64,000 bases of DNA from Candidatus Brocadia sp. WS118 (GTDB lineage: Bacteria > Planctomycetota > Brocadiia > Brocadiales > Brocadiaceae), in the NCBI GenBank assembly GCA_007618135.1, contig PHFX01000002.1, forward strand, positions 62,001 through 126,000, in the 5' to 3' direction. The position numbers and the translations under genes are program-made. The notes beneath the pieces are model-generated. The model worked only from the letters and a program-made list of their open reading frames with translations, was not told the origin of the DNA and ran no database searches. This document shows, piece by piece, positions 1 through 8,344 of the stretch. Every line of letters starts with the position of its first letter. Within the stretch, counting starts at the first letter, position 1.

Positions 1-811
1 TCAGGTTTGCCTCATAAAATGATTTGATGGTGCCGATGTCCTCCCAATAACCGTCAAAGAAATACGGAAATACACGTCTTGCTTTTATGATTTCCGGGAT
101 GATATCTTTGCCGAAATCTGATGTATGGGTTTTCTTCAGGATTCCGTTCAATACCTCAAGGTTAAACAGATAAATTCCCATTGAAGCAAGGAGGGTACGG
201 TCTTTGGCGTTAATTCCCTGCCGGCTGAAAGCGGATGCATTGAGTGATAGAGAATCGATGATTTTCTCGTCTTTTGGTTTCTCGTAGAAACCGGTAATAC
301 AGCCCTGTTCATCGATCTTGAGGATTCCTAAACTGGGGGCATCTTTTCTTTTTACGGGAATTGCGGAGATGGTTACTTCCGCCCTGTTCTGAAGGTGCTC
401 CTTCATAAGGCGCTCATAATCCATCCGATACAGTTGGTCACCGGAGAGGATCAAGACATAATCGATGTTGGGTTGATTAAAAAACCGAAGATTTTGCCGG
501 ACAGCATCTGCAGTGCCCTGGTACCAATCCGTACTTTCCATAGTTTGGGTAGCCGCCAGAATTTCAATAAATCCCCTGGAGAAGTTATCAAATTTATATG
601 CCCTCGTTATATGTCTGTGAAGTGATGCCGAGTTAAATTGGGTAAGCACATAGATTTTATTGAGTTCCGAATTGAGACAATTACTGATCGGAATGTCAAT
701 CAGCCGGTATTTTCCCGCAAGGGGTACGGCTGGTTTCGACCTTTCTTTCGTTAATGGATAGAGTCTTGTTCCGCGTCCGCCGCCTAAGATTACCGAAATT
801 ACATTATCCAT
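1..811 (-). CDS. glgC: Glucose-1-phosphate adenylyltransferase (3' end off window)
   Basis: Reads from an ATG at 809-811 leftwards off the window edge, giving about 270 residues of an enzyme usually 400-430 aa long. It makes ADP-glucose from ATP and glucose-1-phosphate, the committed step of glycogen synthesis. Visible motifs are the nucleotidyltransferase signature GGGRGTRLYPLT at residues 10-21, the conserved KPAVPLAGKYRLIDIPISNC stretch, TDWYQGTADAVRQN, the metal-binding SGDQLYRMDY, and GYWEDIGTIKSFYEANL at the cut end. It is transcribed divergently from ispG. The C-terminal beta-helix (allosteric part) lies outside the window, so regulation cannot be judged. Confidence 0.93.
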   Translation of the reverse strand, partial: MDNVISVILGGGRGTRLYPLTKERSKPAVPLAGKYRLIDIPISNCLNSELNKIYVLTQFNSASLHRHITRAYKFDNFSRGFIEILAATQTMESTDWYQGTADAVRQNLRFFNQPNIDYVLILSGDQLYRMDYERLMKEHLQNRAEVTISAIPVKRKDAPSLGILKIDEQGCITGFYEKPKDEKIIDSLSLNASAFSRQGINAKDRTLLASMGIYLFNLEVLNGILKKTHTSDFGKDIIPEIIKARRVFPYFFDGYWEDIGTIKSFYEANL

Positions 812-1207
812 TTTCAATCCTGTGTGAAGACTTCTTTCTCCGCGAATCTGAATCACCGTCGAAACAAAAGGTAGTTTAACAGAAAATCTTGCTTATGCAA
901 GTCTTATACGAGAAATATCAATAACGCGTTATAATTCCTGTAGACAAAATTGGTAAAATCGCAAATGGCCCTATTCGATAAAGTAAGGCAAGAGGACAAA
1001 ACTCGGGAAATGGGCAAGTTTTTCTTGAAGGTAACATCTTGAAATTAACATTTGAAAAAATAGCCAGATACCAATATAATTGATTTTTTTAGCAGAATGA
1101 GAGGTGCTGAACGGATACGATGAGCTTTGAGCGTCAGCATTTTTATCTTATTTGCATGATGCCGCTTTTCTCAATGCATCAGTTTCTCTGAAATTATTTC
1201 CTAACGT
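812..1207. other. Intergenic region between divergent glgC and ispG
   Basis: About 395 bp without a supported gene. It must hold promoters for both glgC (leftward) and ispG (rightward). One good sigma70-like promoter for ispG is listed separately; I see no clear rightward terminator, riboswitch or repeat here. Confidence 0.6.
1052..1080 (+). promoter_or_regulatory. Sigma70-type promoter for ispG-dxr-rseP
   Basis: TTGAAA at 1052-1057 and a perfect TATAAT at 1075-1080 are separated by 17 bp. The expected start of transcription is near 1087, about 120 nt upstream of ispG. The match is by eye only. Confidence 0.55.
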
Positions 1208-2260
1208 ATGATTCAACGACGAAAAACACGGGTAGTTAGCGTTGGTGGTGTGCCGGTTGGAGGAGATAATCCTGTTTCCGTGCAGACCATGACCAAGACT
1301 CACACCGAGGATATCGATGCCACCGTGAAACAGATTAAAGAATTGGAGGCGATAGGGTGCTCGATAGTTCGCGTGGCTGTACCTACGATCGTTACTGCAA
1401 AGTGTCTCGGCGCTATCAAGAGACAGATACAAATTCCGCTTGTTGCCGACATTCATTTTGGGCATCACCTTGCTCTGGAAGCTATTGCCCAGGGGGTCGA
1501 TAAGATACGAATCAATCCCGGAAATATGAAAGATAAAAAAAAGCTGGAAGAAGTAGTTATTGCGGCTAAAAATAAGGGTATTCCTATTCGTATCGGAGTG
1601 AATTCAGGTTCTGTGCGCGGTGCGGGTGATGAAGACGAAGAATTAACCACGCTGATGGTGAAAACAGTTTTGAGGTATTGCGACCACTTCGAATCACTGG
1701 GATTTAAAGATATCGTATTATCGCTGAAAGCTTCTGATGTGCCTGCAACGCTGGATGCCTATAGGTCAATAGCAACCCAGTGCGATTATCCGCTGCATTT
1801 GGGGGTTACCGCGGCAGGTCCACCGAGCCTGGCAACGATAAAGTCTGCTATCGGTATCGGTGGTTTGCTTTCCGAAGGCATTGGCGATACCCTGAGGGTT
1901 TCTTACACCGGTGCATCTGAATTGGAGGTCAAGGCTGGATATGATATCCTTGAGGCGTTGGGCCTTCACAAGCGCCATGAAGCAGAACTCATTTCCTGCC
2001 CCACGTGTGGACGATGTGAAATAGATTTAGTGGATATTGTAGAAAAGGTGAGGCAACGTTTGCCGGGCGATAAAAAGCATTTGCAAATCGCGATCATGGG
2101 ATGTGTGGTGAATGGCCCGGGCGAAGCGCGTGAGGTCGATATTGGAATTGCCGGCGGCAAGGGGTTTGGGTTCCTTTTTAAAAAGGGCGAAAAGGTGAGA
2201 AAGATACCGGAGGATCGCATGGTAGATGAACTTTTGGAAGAAATTGCCCACATGGCGTAA
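1208..2260 (+). CDS. ispG: 4-hydroxy-3-methylbut-2-enyl-diphosphate synthase (IspG/GcpE)
   Basis: 350 aa, the usual length of the short bacterial form. It reduces methylerythritol cyclodiphosphate to HMBPP in the MEP isoprenoid pathway, using a [4Fe-4S] cluster. The N-terminus MIQRRKTRVVSVGGVPVGG and the QTMTKT motif are typical. The C-terminal cluster ligands appear as CPTCGRC (around residues 261-267) and CVVNGPGEA (around 300), the latter with the conserved NGPGE. There is no strong Shine-Dalgarno before 1208, but no better start exists. It is followed after 2 nt by dxr, so two MEP-pathway steps are co-transcribed. Confidence 0.97.
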   Translation: MIQRRKTRVVSVGGVPVGGDNPVSVQTMTKTHTEDIDATVKQIKELEAIGCSIVRVAVPTIVTAKCLGAIKRQIQIPLVADIHFGHHLALEAIAQGVDKIRINPGNMKDKKKLEEVVIAAKNKGIPIRIGVNSGSVRGAGDEDEELTTLMVKTVLRYCDHFESLGFKDIVLSLKASDVPATLDAYRSIATQCDYPLHLGVTAAGPPSLATIKSAIGIGGLLSEGIGDTLRVSYTGASELEVKAGYDILEALGLHKRHEAELISCPTCGRCEIDLVDIVEKVRQRLPGDKKHLQIAIMGCVVNGPGEAREVDIGIAGGKGFGFLFKKGEKVRKIPEDRMVDELLEEIAHMA

Positions 2261-2262
2261 GC

Positions 2263-3405
2263 ATGAAAAATATTGTCGTTCTTGGCTCTACGGGTTCTAT
2301 TGGGAAAAACACCTTAGAGGTTGCCCGAAATCTGAAGGATAAATTTCAGATAGTTGGTTTGTCTTCAAATTCCCGGTGGGAATTGCTTGCAGAGCAGGTC
2401 GAAGAATTCAAGCCCCGGTATGTTGCCTTAACTGATTGCGGATTGGTCGAAAAGTTGAAACGACGTTTTCAAGGCAATCAACTAAAAATACTTACCGGAA
2501 ACAATTGTTTGCAGGAAATTGTTTTAAAACCAGAGGTGGATATTGTGGTTTCTGCCGTAGTGGGTGCCGTAGGGTTGCCCGCTGCCATTGCCACCATAGA
2601 GCAGGGAAAGACCCTAGCCCTGGCGAATAAAGAGTCTCTGGTTATGGCCGGGCATCTTGTGATGTCTCTGGCTAAAAAAAATCAGATATTACCCGTAGAC
2701 AGCGAGCACAGCGCGATATTTCAGTCCCTTCATTCCGGTAAGCCGCGCGAGATTAAGAGGGTTATTATTACGGCGTCTGGCGGGCCTTTTTGTGACTACC
2801 CGGCAGATAAACTTCCCGAGGTAAAACCCGCGCAGGCCCTGAAGCATCCTACGTGGCAGATGGGACAGAAGATTACTATCGATTCAGCCACGTTGATGAA
2901 TAAAGCATTAGAGATTATCGAAGCGAAGTGGCTGTTTGGCCTCACGGCCGAACAAATTGATGTTGTTATTCATCCGCAATCAATTATTCATTCTATGGTG
3001 GAATTTTGTGATGGGTCGGTTATTGCTCAGATGGGATTGCCCGATATGAAGGTGCCAATCCAATATGCCTTAACGTATCCAGAAAGAAGTCCGCTCGGTG
3101 TACGATGGTTAGATTTGCCGGGTATCGGGAGTCTAACTTTTAAGAAGCCTGATGTTGACAAATTCCCGGCCTTACGTCTTGGTTATCAGGCTGTCCGGGA
3201 AGGAGGCACGACAGGTGCAACACTCAATGCCGCCAATGAGATGGCAGTGCAAGCGTTCCTGAATGGTCAAATCCGATTTACAGAGATTGCCGTATATGTG
3301 GAAAAGGTGATCAACCATCATCACTTTATCAAAAATCCTTGCCTCGAGGAGGTACTGGCGGCGGATGCCTGGGCAAGACAGGAGATGAAAAAATGCCTTA
3401 TGTAA
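2263..3405 (+). CDS. dxr: 1-deoxy-D-xylulose 5-phosphate reductoisomerase
   Basis: 380 aa, full length. It converts DXP to MEP with NADPH, the first committed step of the MEP pathway. Visible are the NADPH-binding GSTGSIGKNTLEV near the N-terminus, LANKESLVMAG, the metal/substrate motif VDSEHSAIFQ, ITASGGPF, the KITIDSATLMNKALE segment and HPQSIIHSMVEF. Spacing to ispG is 2 nt and the end overlaps the true start of rseP by 13 nt, so ispG-dxr-rseP behave as one operon. This dxr-rseP neighbourhood is common in bacteria. Confidence 0.97.
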   Translation: MKNIVVLGSTGSIGKNTLEVARNLKDKFQIVGLSSNSRWELLAEQVEEFKPRYVALTDCGLVEKLKRRFQGNQLKILTGNNCLQEIVLKPEVDIVVSAVVGAVGLPAAIATIEQGKTLALANKESLVMAGHLVMSLAKKNQILPVDSEHSAIFQSLHSGKPREIKRVIITASGGPFCDYPADKLPEVKPAQALKHPTWQMGQKITIDSATLMNKALEIIEAKWLFGLTAEQIDVVIHPQSIIHSMVEFCDGSVIAQMGLPDMKVPIQYALTYPERSPLGVRWLDLPGIGSLTFKKPDVDKFPALRLGYQAVREGGTTGATLNAANEMAVQAFLNGQIRFTEIAVYVEKVINHHHFIKNPCLEEVLAADAWARQEMKKCLM

Positions 3406-5204
3406 ATGTATCAACCAATGTCATTCTTGTGATCGTGGGTATTGGCCTGCTGATCTTTGTCCATGAGCTGGGTCACTTTCTTATGGCAAAAAAGATTGGG
3501 GTCAGGGTATTGGCCTTTTCACTGGGTTTTGGCCCTGCGATATTTAAAAAACAGTGGGGAGAAACGGAGTACCGGCTCTCACTCTTCCCGCTGGGTGGCT
3601 ATGTCAAGCTTGCAGGTGAAAATCCTGAGGAAGAAAAGACCGGTTCTCACTGGGAATTTTCGGCTAAAAGCGTAGGACAACGTGCCTCGGTACTTGTGGC
3701 GGGGGTTGCGTTAAATGCTGTTTTGGCCTTTGTTGCTTTTATTGTTGCTTTCCGGATTGGCGTACCTTTTATTACCTCTGAGGTGGGTCAGGTTGCTCCG
3801 GGTTGGCCGGCGTGGGAGGCAGGAATTCAGCGTGGGGATAAGATTGTTGAAATTGATGGAGACAATGACCCTGATTTTGAAGATCTTTTTACCATCGTTG
3901 CCCTGAGCGATCCATCCACAGGGGTAAATCTTGGAGTCGAACGGGATGCAAAGATCTTTAACGTGAATGTTACACCGAAGTATGATGCCGAGCATGGGAT
4001 TCAGCGCATAGGAATTATGCCGGCTACCAGTCTGGAAATTGATAAGATTTTTGCCTTTGAAAATAATTATTCTCCCGCCAGGGATGCAGGCATTCAGGTC
4101 AAGGACACCATCGTTGCGGTGAATGGTAAACGGATTTCCACCGAGGATGAGTTTCGGGAGGCTGAAGGCATGAGTTTTGGAAAAGAGATGGCGCTTACCG
4201 TACTGCGTGATAATAAAGAAGTAGAGCTTAAGGTAACTCCTTATAAATCCACCCGGTGGATGCTTGGTCTCTCCTGCGCGACTGCGATTTTAGATGGGGT
4301 AAAAAATAACAGTCTTGCAAGCAAAGCAGGTTTCAGGAAAGGGGATGAAATTGTTGAAGTCAACTCAACGCCGGTGACGGGTTTTGCGGATATCAGGAGG
4401 ATGATTATTGATTCTGGAAAAGAGCCGTGCATCTTTACGGTTAAAAGGAATGATGCGGTGACTCTCGTGTCAGTACCGCTTGATAATGAAAAAGAGAAAG
4501 AATCGTTTCTGGATGGACTCACCCCTTTCTACGGGCTGAAGGTGGATTCTCTTGTTGAAGGGTATCCTGCAGAAAAGATCGGATTAAAACCCGGCGATCA
4601 TATTACTTCTCTGAATGAGAAGGAAATAAAGGATTGGAATACCCTCCTGCAGATAGTAATGATGAGCCAGGGAAAACCGATGGTGATCGAGTGGATGCGT
4701 GGTAATGAGCGGTTTGTGTCTCCTGTCGAACCTCAGAAGGATGAGAAGAATGCTGTGGGGAATATTGGAGTAAAATTTAGGGAAAAAACGGTAATAAAGC
4801 AATATGGCCTGTTTGGTTCATGTGTCGTGGGTACAAAAAAGGCAATTATTAATGTCCAGAGATTATATCTTACGATAAAGGGATTTTTCTCACAAAGGCT
4901 TTCAACAAAGAATGTCGGAGGATTTATTCTTATCGCTCAAGCTTCTTATGAATCGGCAAAGGTGGGTTATGGTAAATTGGTATATTTCCTGGGCATTCTT
5001 AGCCTCCAGCTTGCGCTATTGAATATTTTACCGGTTCCCGTGTTGGATGGAGGCCATCTGTTGTTTTTGGCTATTGAGCGAATCAAGGGGTCCCCGGTGA
5101 GCCAAAGGACACTCTCTATCGCGCAATATATAGGCTTCGGTCTTATTATTACGCTGGTCATCTATGCCACACGGAACGACATTATGCGATTGTTAACGCT
5201 TTAA
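3393..5204 (+). CDS. rseP: Site-2 intramembrane metalloprotease with four PDZ-like domains (RseP family)
   Basis: 603 aa from the ATG at 3393, chosen because GGAG lies at 3381-3384 and because the longer in-frame extension to 3339 runs back through the dxr C-terminus. Family role: cuts anti-sigma factors or signal-peptide remnants inside the inner membrane. The first membrane helix carries the zinc site HELGH (H24, E25, H28), and the C-terminal helix carries the second ligand motif PVLDGGH near residue 550. Between them I count four PDZ-like units, with carboxylate-loop regions near residues 140, 227, 308 and 390 (e.g. AGIQRGDKIVEIDG, AGFRKGDEIVEVN, IGLKPGDHITSLN). E. coli RseP has two PDZ domains and about 450 aa, so this protein is expanded in its sensing region. 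Confidence 0.93.
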   Translation: MPYVNVSTNVILVIVGIGLLIFVHELGHFLMAKKIGVRVLAFSLGFGPAIFKKQWGETEYRLSLFPLGGYVKLAGENPEEEKTGSHWEFSAKSVGQRASVLVAGVALNAVLAFVAFIVAFRIGVPFITSEVGQVAPGWPAWEAGIQRGDKIVEIDGDNDPDFEDLFTIVALSDPSTGVNLGVERDAKIFNVNVTPKYDAEHGIQRIGIMPATSLEIDKIFAFENNYSPARDAGIQVKDTIVAVNGKRISTEDEFREAEGMSFGKEMALTVLRDNKEVELKVTPYKSTRWMLGLSCATAILDGVKNNSLASKAGFRKGDEIVEVNSTPVTGFADIRRMIIDSGKEPCIFTVKRNDAVTLVSVPLDNEKEKESFLDGLTPFYGLKVDSLVEGYPAEKIGLKPGDHITSLNEKEIKDWNTLLQIVMMSQGKPMVIEWMRGNERFVSPVEPQKDEKNAVGNIGVKFREKTVIKQYGLFGSCVVGTKKAIINVQRLYLTIKGFFSQRLSTKNVGGFILIAQASYESAKVGYGKLVYFLGILSLQLALLNILPVPVLDGGHLLFLAIERIKGSPVSQRTLSIAQYIGFGLIITLVIYATRNDIMRLLTL

Positions 5205-5225
5205 TTCATAACCTTGGAATTTTGC

Positions 5226-7157
5226 ATGGCAGAATTAATTGATATCACTATTCCAGGGCAAAAAAAAAGTTACTCATTAAAAGATATTACCATTATTGGC
5301 CGGGCATCCACTACCGATATAAAACTTGACGATCTTATGGTTTCCCGACACCATGCCAGGGTCAGCAAGTGGAGTGAGGGGTATATTATTGAGGATCTGG
5401 GCAGTCTTAATGGGGTTTTTTTAAATGACGAACGGATAACCTCTCCCCAACCACTTCCTGACAGCAGTAAAATCTGTATCGGTCCGCATACCCTGATCTT
5501 CAGAAACGCTGAATCCCTCCATCCAACATGCATAGTGCCTCCATCCAGCGAGTATACCCAAATTATCGTGGCTACAAAAGATCAGGTGTCAGCGGGAACT
5601 GCCGAAGAGAATATTTGCGAAAACGTTGGTAAAGAGGAGTTTGAGAAATTACAAAAAAACTTAAAAGTCTTTCAGGAAATTGTAAGGGCTGCCGGTAATG
5701 TTTTTGATATTGATGCATTGCTGAAAGAGATCATACAGATTGTTTTTGCCATATTTCCCCATGCTGAACGATGCTTTATCGCCTTGCAAGACGACGGAGA
5801 GGACACATTGGCAATCCGGACGATTCAAACGAAAAATCCGGCTCTTGCTGATGAAGAATGCGTCCTGAGCCAAACGCTTGCCCGCCGTGCCATTGAGGAA
5901 CGCAGATCGTTGCTCATCATGAATACGCAAATGGACTCCAGGGTTAGCATGAGTATAAAAATAATTGGCGCCAGTTCGATCTTGTGCGCTCCCCTTATCT
6001 GTCCTCAAAGAACGATGGGTATATTGCAAATAGAGAGCAAGAGCAATACCTATGAATTTTCCAAGACTGATCTGGATCTTTTTACGGGCATCGCGTCACA
6101 GGTAGCGTTGTTAGTGTATAATGCAGAACTTCTCGATGATCTCAAGAGGATGAAGGAGCGTGTTGAATTTGAAAATAAAAATCTCAAGAAGCAGCAAAAG
6201 GTTCACTCATCACTCGGCAATATTGTTGGCGCCAGCGCAAGGATCAAGGAGACGTTAGAATACGTAAAAAAGGTCAGTAACTCCCCTTACAGTGTGCTTA
6301 TTACTGGGGAAAGCGGTACGGGCAAAGAATTGATCGCCAAGGCAATCCATTATGATAGCCCGAGGGCTGGCCAGCCTTTCGTGGTATTGAACTGTGCTGC
6401 GATTCCCCGGGATTTGCTGGAAAGCGAACTCTTTGGCTATGAAAAAGGAGCCTTCACAGGAGCATCGGAAACAAAGCAGGGACTTTTTGAGGTGGCGGAT
6501 AAGGGGACGATTTTTTTTGATGAAATCGGGGAAATGAATGTCCATACCCAGGCAAAACTGCTGAGGGTGTTACAGGAAAAGGAACTGCAACGGTTAGGTG
6601 GAACCAGGATAATTAAAGTCGATGTGCGTATCCTTACTGCAACCAATAAAGATTTGAAGACTGCCATTGGCAGCGGGGAGTTTCGGGAAGACCTCTTTTA
6701 CCGGTTGAACGTTGTGCCTGTCCACGTTCCTCCGCTGCGTGAACGCAAAGAAGACATCCCTTTGCTGATATCACATTTTTTGACGTCGAGTTGTGCTGAT
6801 GTTGGCAAGCGTGTCAAGGGGTTTACTGCCGAGGCGATGACTAATTTTTTAAATTATGCATGGCCTGGCAATGTGAGGGAATTAAGAAATGTCATCGAGA
6901 GGATGGTTACCCTTGCGCCGAATGATAGTGTAATCGGGGTTGAGATGCTTCCGCACGAAGTTTGTAACCGGTCTGCTGTGCGGTTGCAAAAATACAAGTC
7001 CGCAGGAACCCTGTATGAAGCCCAAAAACAACTAGAAATTGAGATGATTACCGACGCGCTGAAATCAGCGGAAGGGAATAAATCTAAGGCCGCTGAATTG
7101 CTGGGAATCAGCCGAAAGGTGCTCTATGAAAAGATTGAAAATTATAAAATTTTGTAA
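5226..7157 (+). CDS. FHA-GAF sigma54-dependent transcriptional activator
   Basis: 643 aa from the ATG at 5226; an in-frame start at 5214 lacks the typical FHA-like beginning. The N-terminal FHA domain (about residues 20-95) has GRASTTDIKLDD and VSRHHARV, which bind phospho-threonine. A GAF sensor domain follows (about 145-290). The AAA+ domain has Walker A GESGTGKE near residue 361, the sigma54-contact loop GAFTGA near 409, and Walker B FFDEIGEM. The C-terminal Fis-type helix-turn-helix reads NKSKAAELLGISRKVLYEKI. It should activate sigma54 promoters, with output tied to Ser/Thr phosphorylation. Target genes cannot be read from the window. It starts 21 nt after rseP and may share its transcript. 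Confidence 0.9.
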   Translation: MAELIDITIPGQKKSYSLKDITIIGRASTTDIKLDDLMVSRHHARVSKWSEGYIIEDLGSLNGVFLNDERITSPQPLPDSSKICIGPHTLIFRNAESLHPTCIVPPSSEYTQIIVATKDQVSAGTAEENICENVGKEEFEKLQKNLKVFQEIVRAAGNVFDIDALLKEIIQIVFAIFPHAERCFIALQDDGEDTLAIRTIQTKNPALADEECVLSQTLARRAIEERRSLLIMNTQMDSRVSMSIKIIGASSILCAPLICPQRTMGILQIESKSNTYEFSKTDLDLFTGIASQVALLVYNAELLDDLKRMKERVEFENKNLKKQQKVHSSLGNIVGASARIKETLEYVKKVSNSPYSVLITGESGTGKELIAKAIHYDSPRAGQPFVVLNCAAIPRDLLESELFGYEKGAFTGASETKQGLFEVADKGTIFFDEIGEMNVHTQAKLLRVLQEKELQRLGGTRIIKVDVRILTATNKDLKTAIGSGEFREDLFYRLNVVPVHVPPLRERKEDIPLLISHFLTSSCADVGKRVKGFTAEAMTNFLNYAWPGNVRELRNVIERMVTLAPNDSVIGVEMLPHEVCNRSAVRLQKYKSAGTLYEAQKQLEIEMITDALKSAEGNKSKAAELLGISRKVLYEKIENYKIL

Positions 7158-7277
7158 ACAAAAATGAAGGAATTCCTTCCAATCTCTTTCCTGATTGTTC
7201 TGCTTCCTTTTTTTCTTATAGGGCACTCCGCGGTTATATTGTTTTGACGATATATTTGCCTGACGATGTATTTGCCC

Positions 7278-7305
7278 TTGACACCGCAACCTCTTTTGTT
7301 ATAAT
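7278..7305 (+). promoter_or_regulatory. Strong sigma70-type promoter for argB
   Basis: A consensus TTGACA at 7278-7283 and a consensus TATAAT at 7300-7305 are 16 bp apart. They lie 56 bp upstream of argB in a 203-bp gap after the sigma54 activator, so the arg genes have their own promoter. Confidence 0.75.
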
Positions 7306-7360
7306 CTCAACTTCTTTTCATGTCGTCCTACTTTTTAGTAAGAGAAAAGGTGTTTAGCTC

Positions 7361-8248
7361 ATGGAAGATGCCATACGCAAGGCAAGCATACTCATAGAAG
7401 CCCTGCCTTACATACGATCATTCAGGAATAAGGTGGTTGTTATTAAGTTTGGCGGAGGGGCAATGTCCAGCGATGAAGTGCTCACCAACGTCCTCCAGGA
7501 CATCGTCTTTATGAAAACCGTTGGCATTTTTCCCATTCTGGTACACGGCGGTGGTCCTCATATCAGTCAGGAGATGACCAGGAGGGGTTTGAGTCCCAAA
7601 TTTATCGAAGGGCACAGAATTACTGATCGTGAGACCCTGGAGATAGCCAGGGATGTTCTGATAAATCAGATCAGCGCCTCTATTGTAAAAAAGATTTCTG
7701 AGCTGGGTAACGAAGCTGCTTGTATTTGGGAAAATGGCTATTGTCCACTAAAGGCAGAAAAATACTACATTGAAACGAAGACAGAGCAGGGCGACGTAAA
7801 GAGATTAGATATTGGCTTTGTAGGCAAGGTTACGGCAATTGACAAGGATCGGTTCCTGAATTTATGTAATTCATGCACCATTCCTATTGTACCGCCTATT
7901 GCAAAGGGGACCAATGGGGACGTGTATAACGTCAATGCAGACAATGTTGCAGCGTTTGTTGCAAAGTCGCTTGGCGCTGAGAAGCTCGTATTTCTCTCAA
8001 ATACCCATGGTATCATGACACGGACGAAAGATGAATCATCTTTTGCTTCGACCTTGCACGAAGACGAGGTCCACGCACTCATCGATAAAAAGATCATTAG
8101 CGAGGGCATGCTTCCCAAGGCATTGGCCTGTATCGGTGCCGTGAAAGCAGGAGTAAAAAAGGCCCATATTATCAATGGAACGATTCCGCATGCGCTTTTA
8201 TTGGAAATTTTTACCGATAAAGGTGTTGGAACGCAGATTATCGTATAA
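7361..8248 (+). CDS. argB: Acetylglutamate kinase
   Basis: 295 aa, typical length. It phosphorylates N-acetylglutamate, step two of arginine synthesis. Family motifs: VVIKFGGGAM (ATP phosphate binding), LVHGGGPHISQEM (acetylglutamate binding), NVNADNVAAFVAKSLGAEKLVFLS split across the nucleotide-binding part, and a C-terminal GMLPKALACIGAVKAGV segment. AAAAGGTG lies 8-15 nt before the ATG. It is the first gene of the argB-argD-argF run. The N-terminal helix before the kinase core resembles arginine-sensitive forms, but that is inference. Confidence 0.97.
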   Translation: MEDAIRKASILIEALPYIRSFRNKVVVIKFGGGAMSSDEVLTNVLQDIVFMKTVGIFPILVHGGGPHISQEMTRRGLSPKFIEGHRITDRETLEIARDVLINQISASIVKKISELGNEAACIWENGYCPLKAEKYYIETKTEQGDVKRLDIGFVGKVTAIDKDRFLNLCNSCTIPIVPPIAKGTNGDVYNVNADNVAAFVAKSLGAEKLVFLSNTHGIMTRTKDESSFASTLHEDEVHALIDKKIISEGMLPKALACIGAVKAGVKKAHIINGTIPHALLLEIFTDKGVGTQIIV

Positions 8249-8286
8249 AAGATTGTTGTATCTCATAATGAATATTGTATAATTTT

Positions 8287-8331
8287 GGGGGATTGAAATT
8301 GAATTGTTCTTTCAATCCCCTTTTCGTTTTT
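8287..8331 (+). terminator. Intrinsic terminator between argB and argD
   Basis: GGGGATTGAAA and TTTCAATCCCC form an 11-bp perfect stem around an 11-nt loop, followed by TTTTCGTTTTT. It sits 39 nt after the argB stop and 13 nt before the argD start codon. A TATAAT box lies just before the stem (8278-8283). Either argB is separately terminated or read-through is controlled here. Confidence 0.8.
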
Positions 8332-8344
8332 AAGGAATACAAGG

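Noticed and set aside
3339-3392. Upstream extension of the rseP frame to 3339
   Set aside because: It overlaps the conserved dxr C-terminus, gives a Gly/Cys-rich stretch without family similarity, and the ATG at 3393 has a proper ribosome-binding site.
8249-8286. Arginine attenuator leader peptide before argD
   Set aside because: No short frame with Arg codons is present between argB and the terminator stem.
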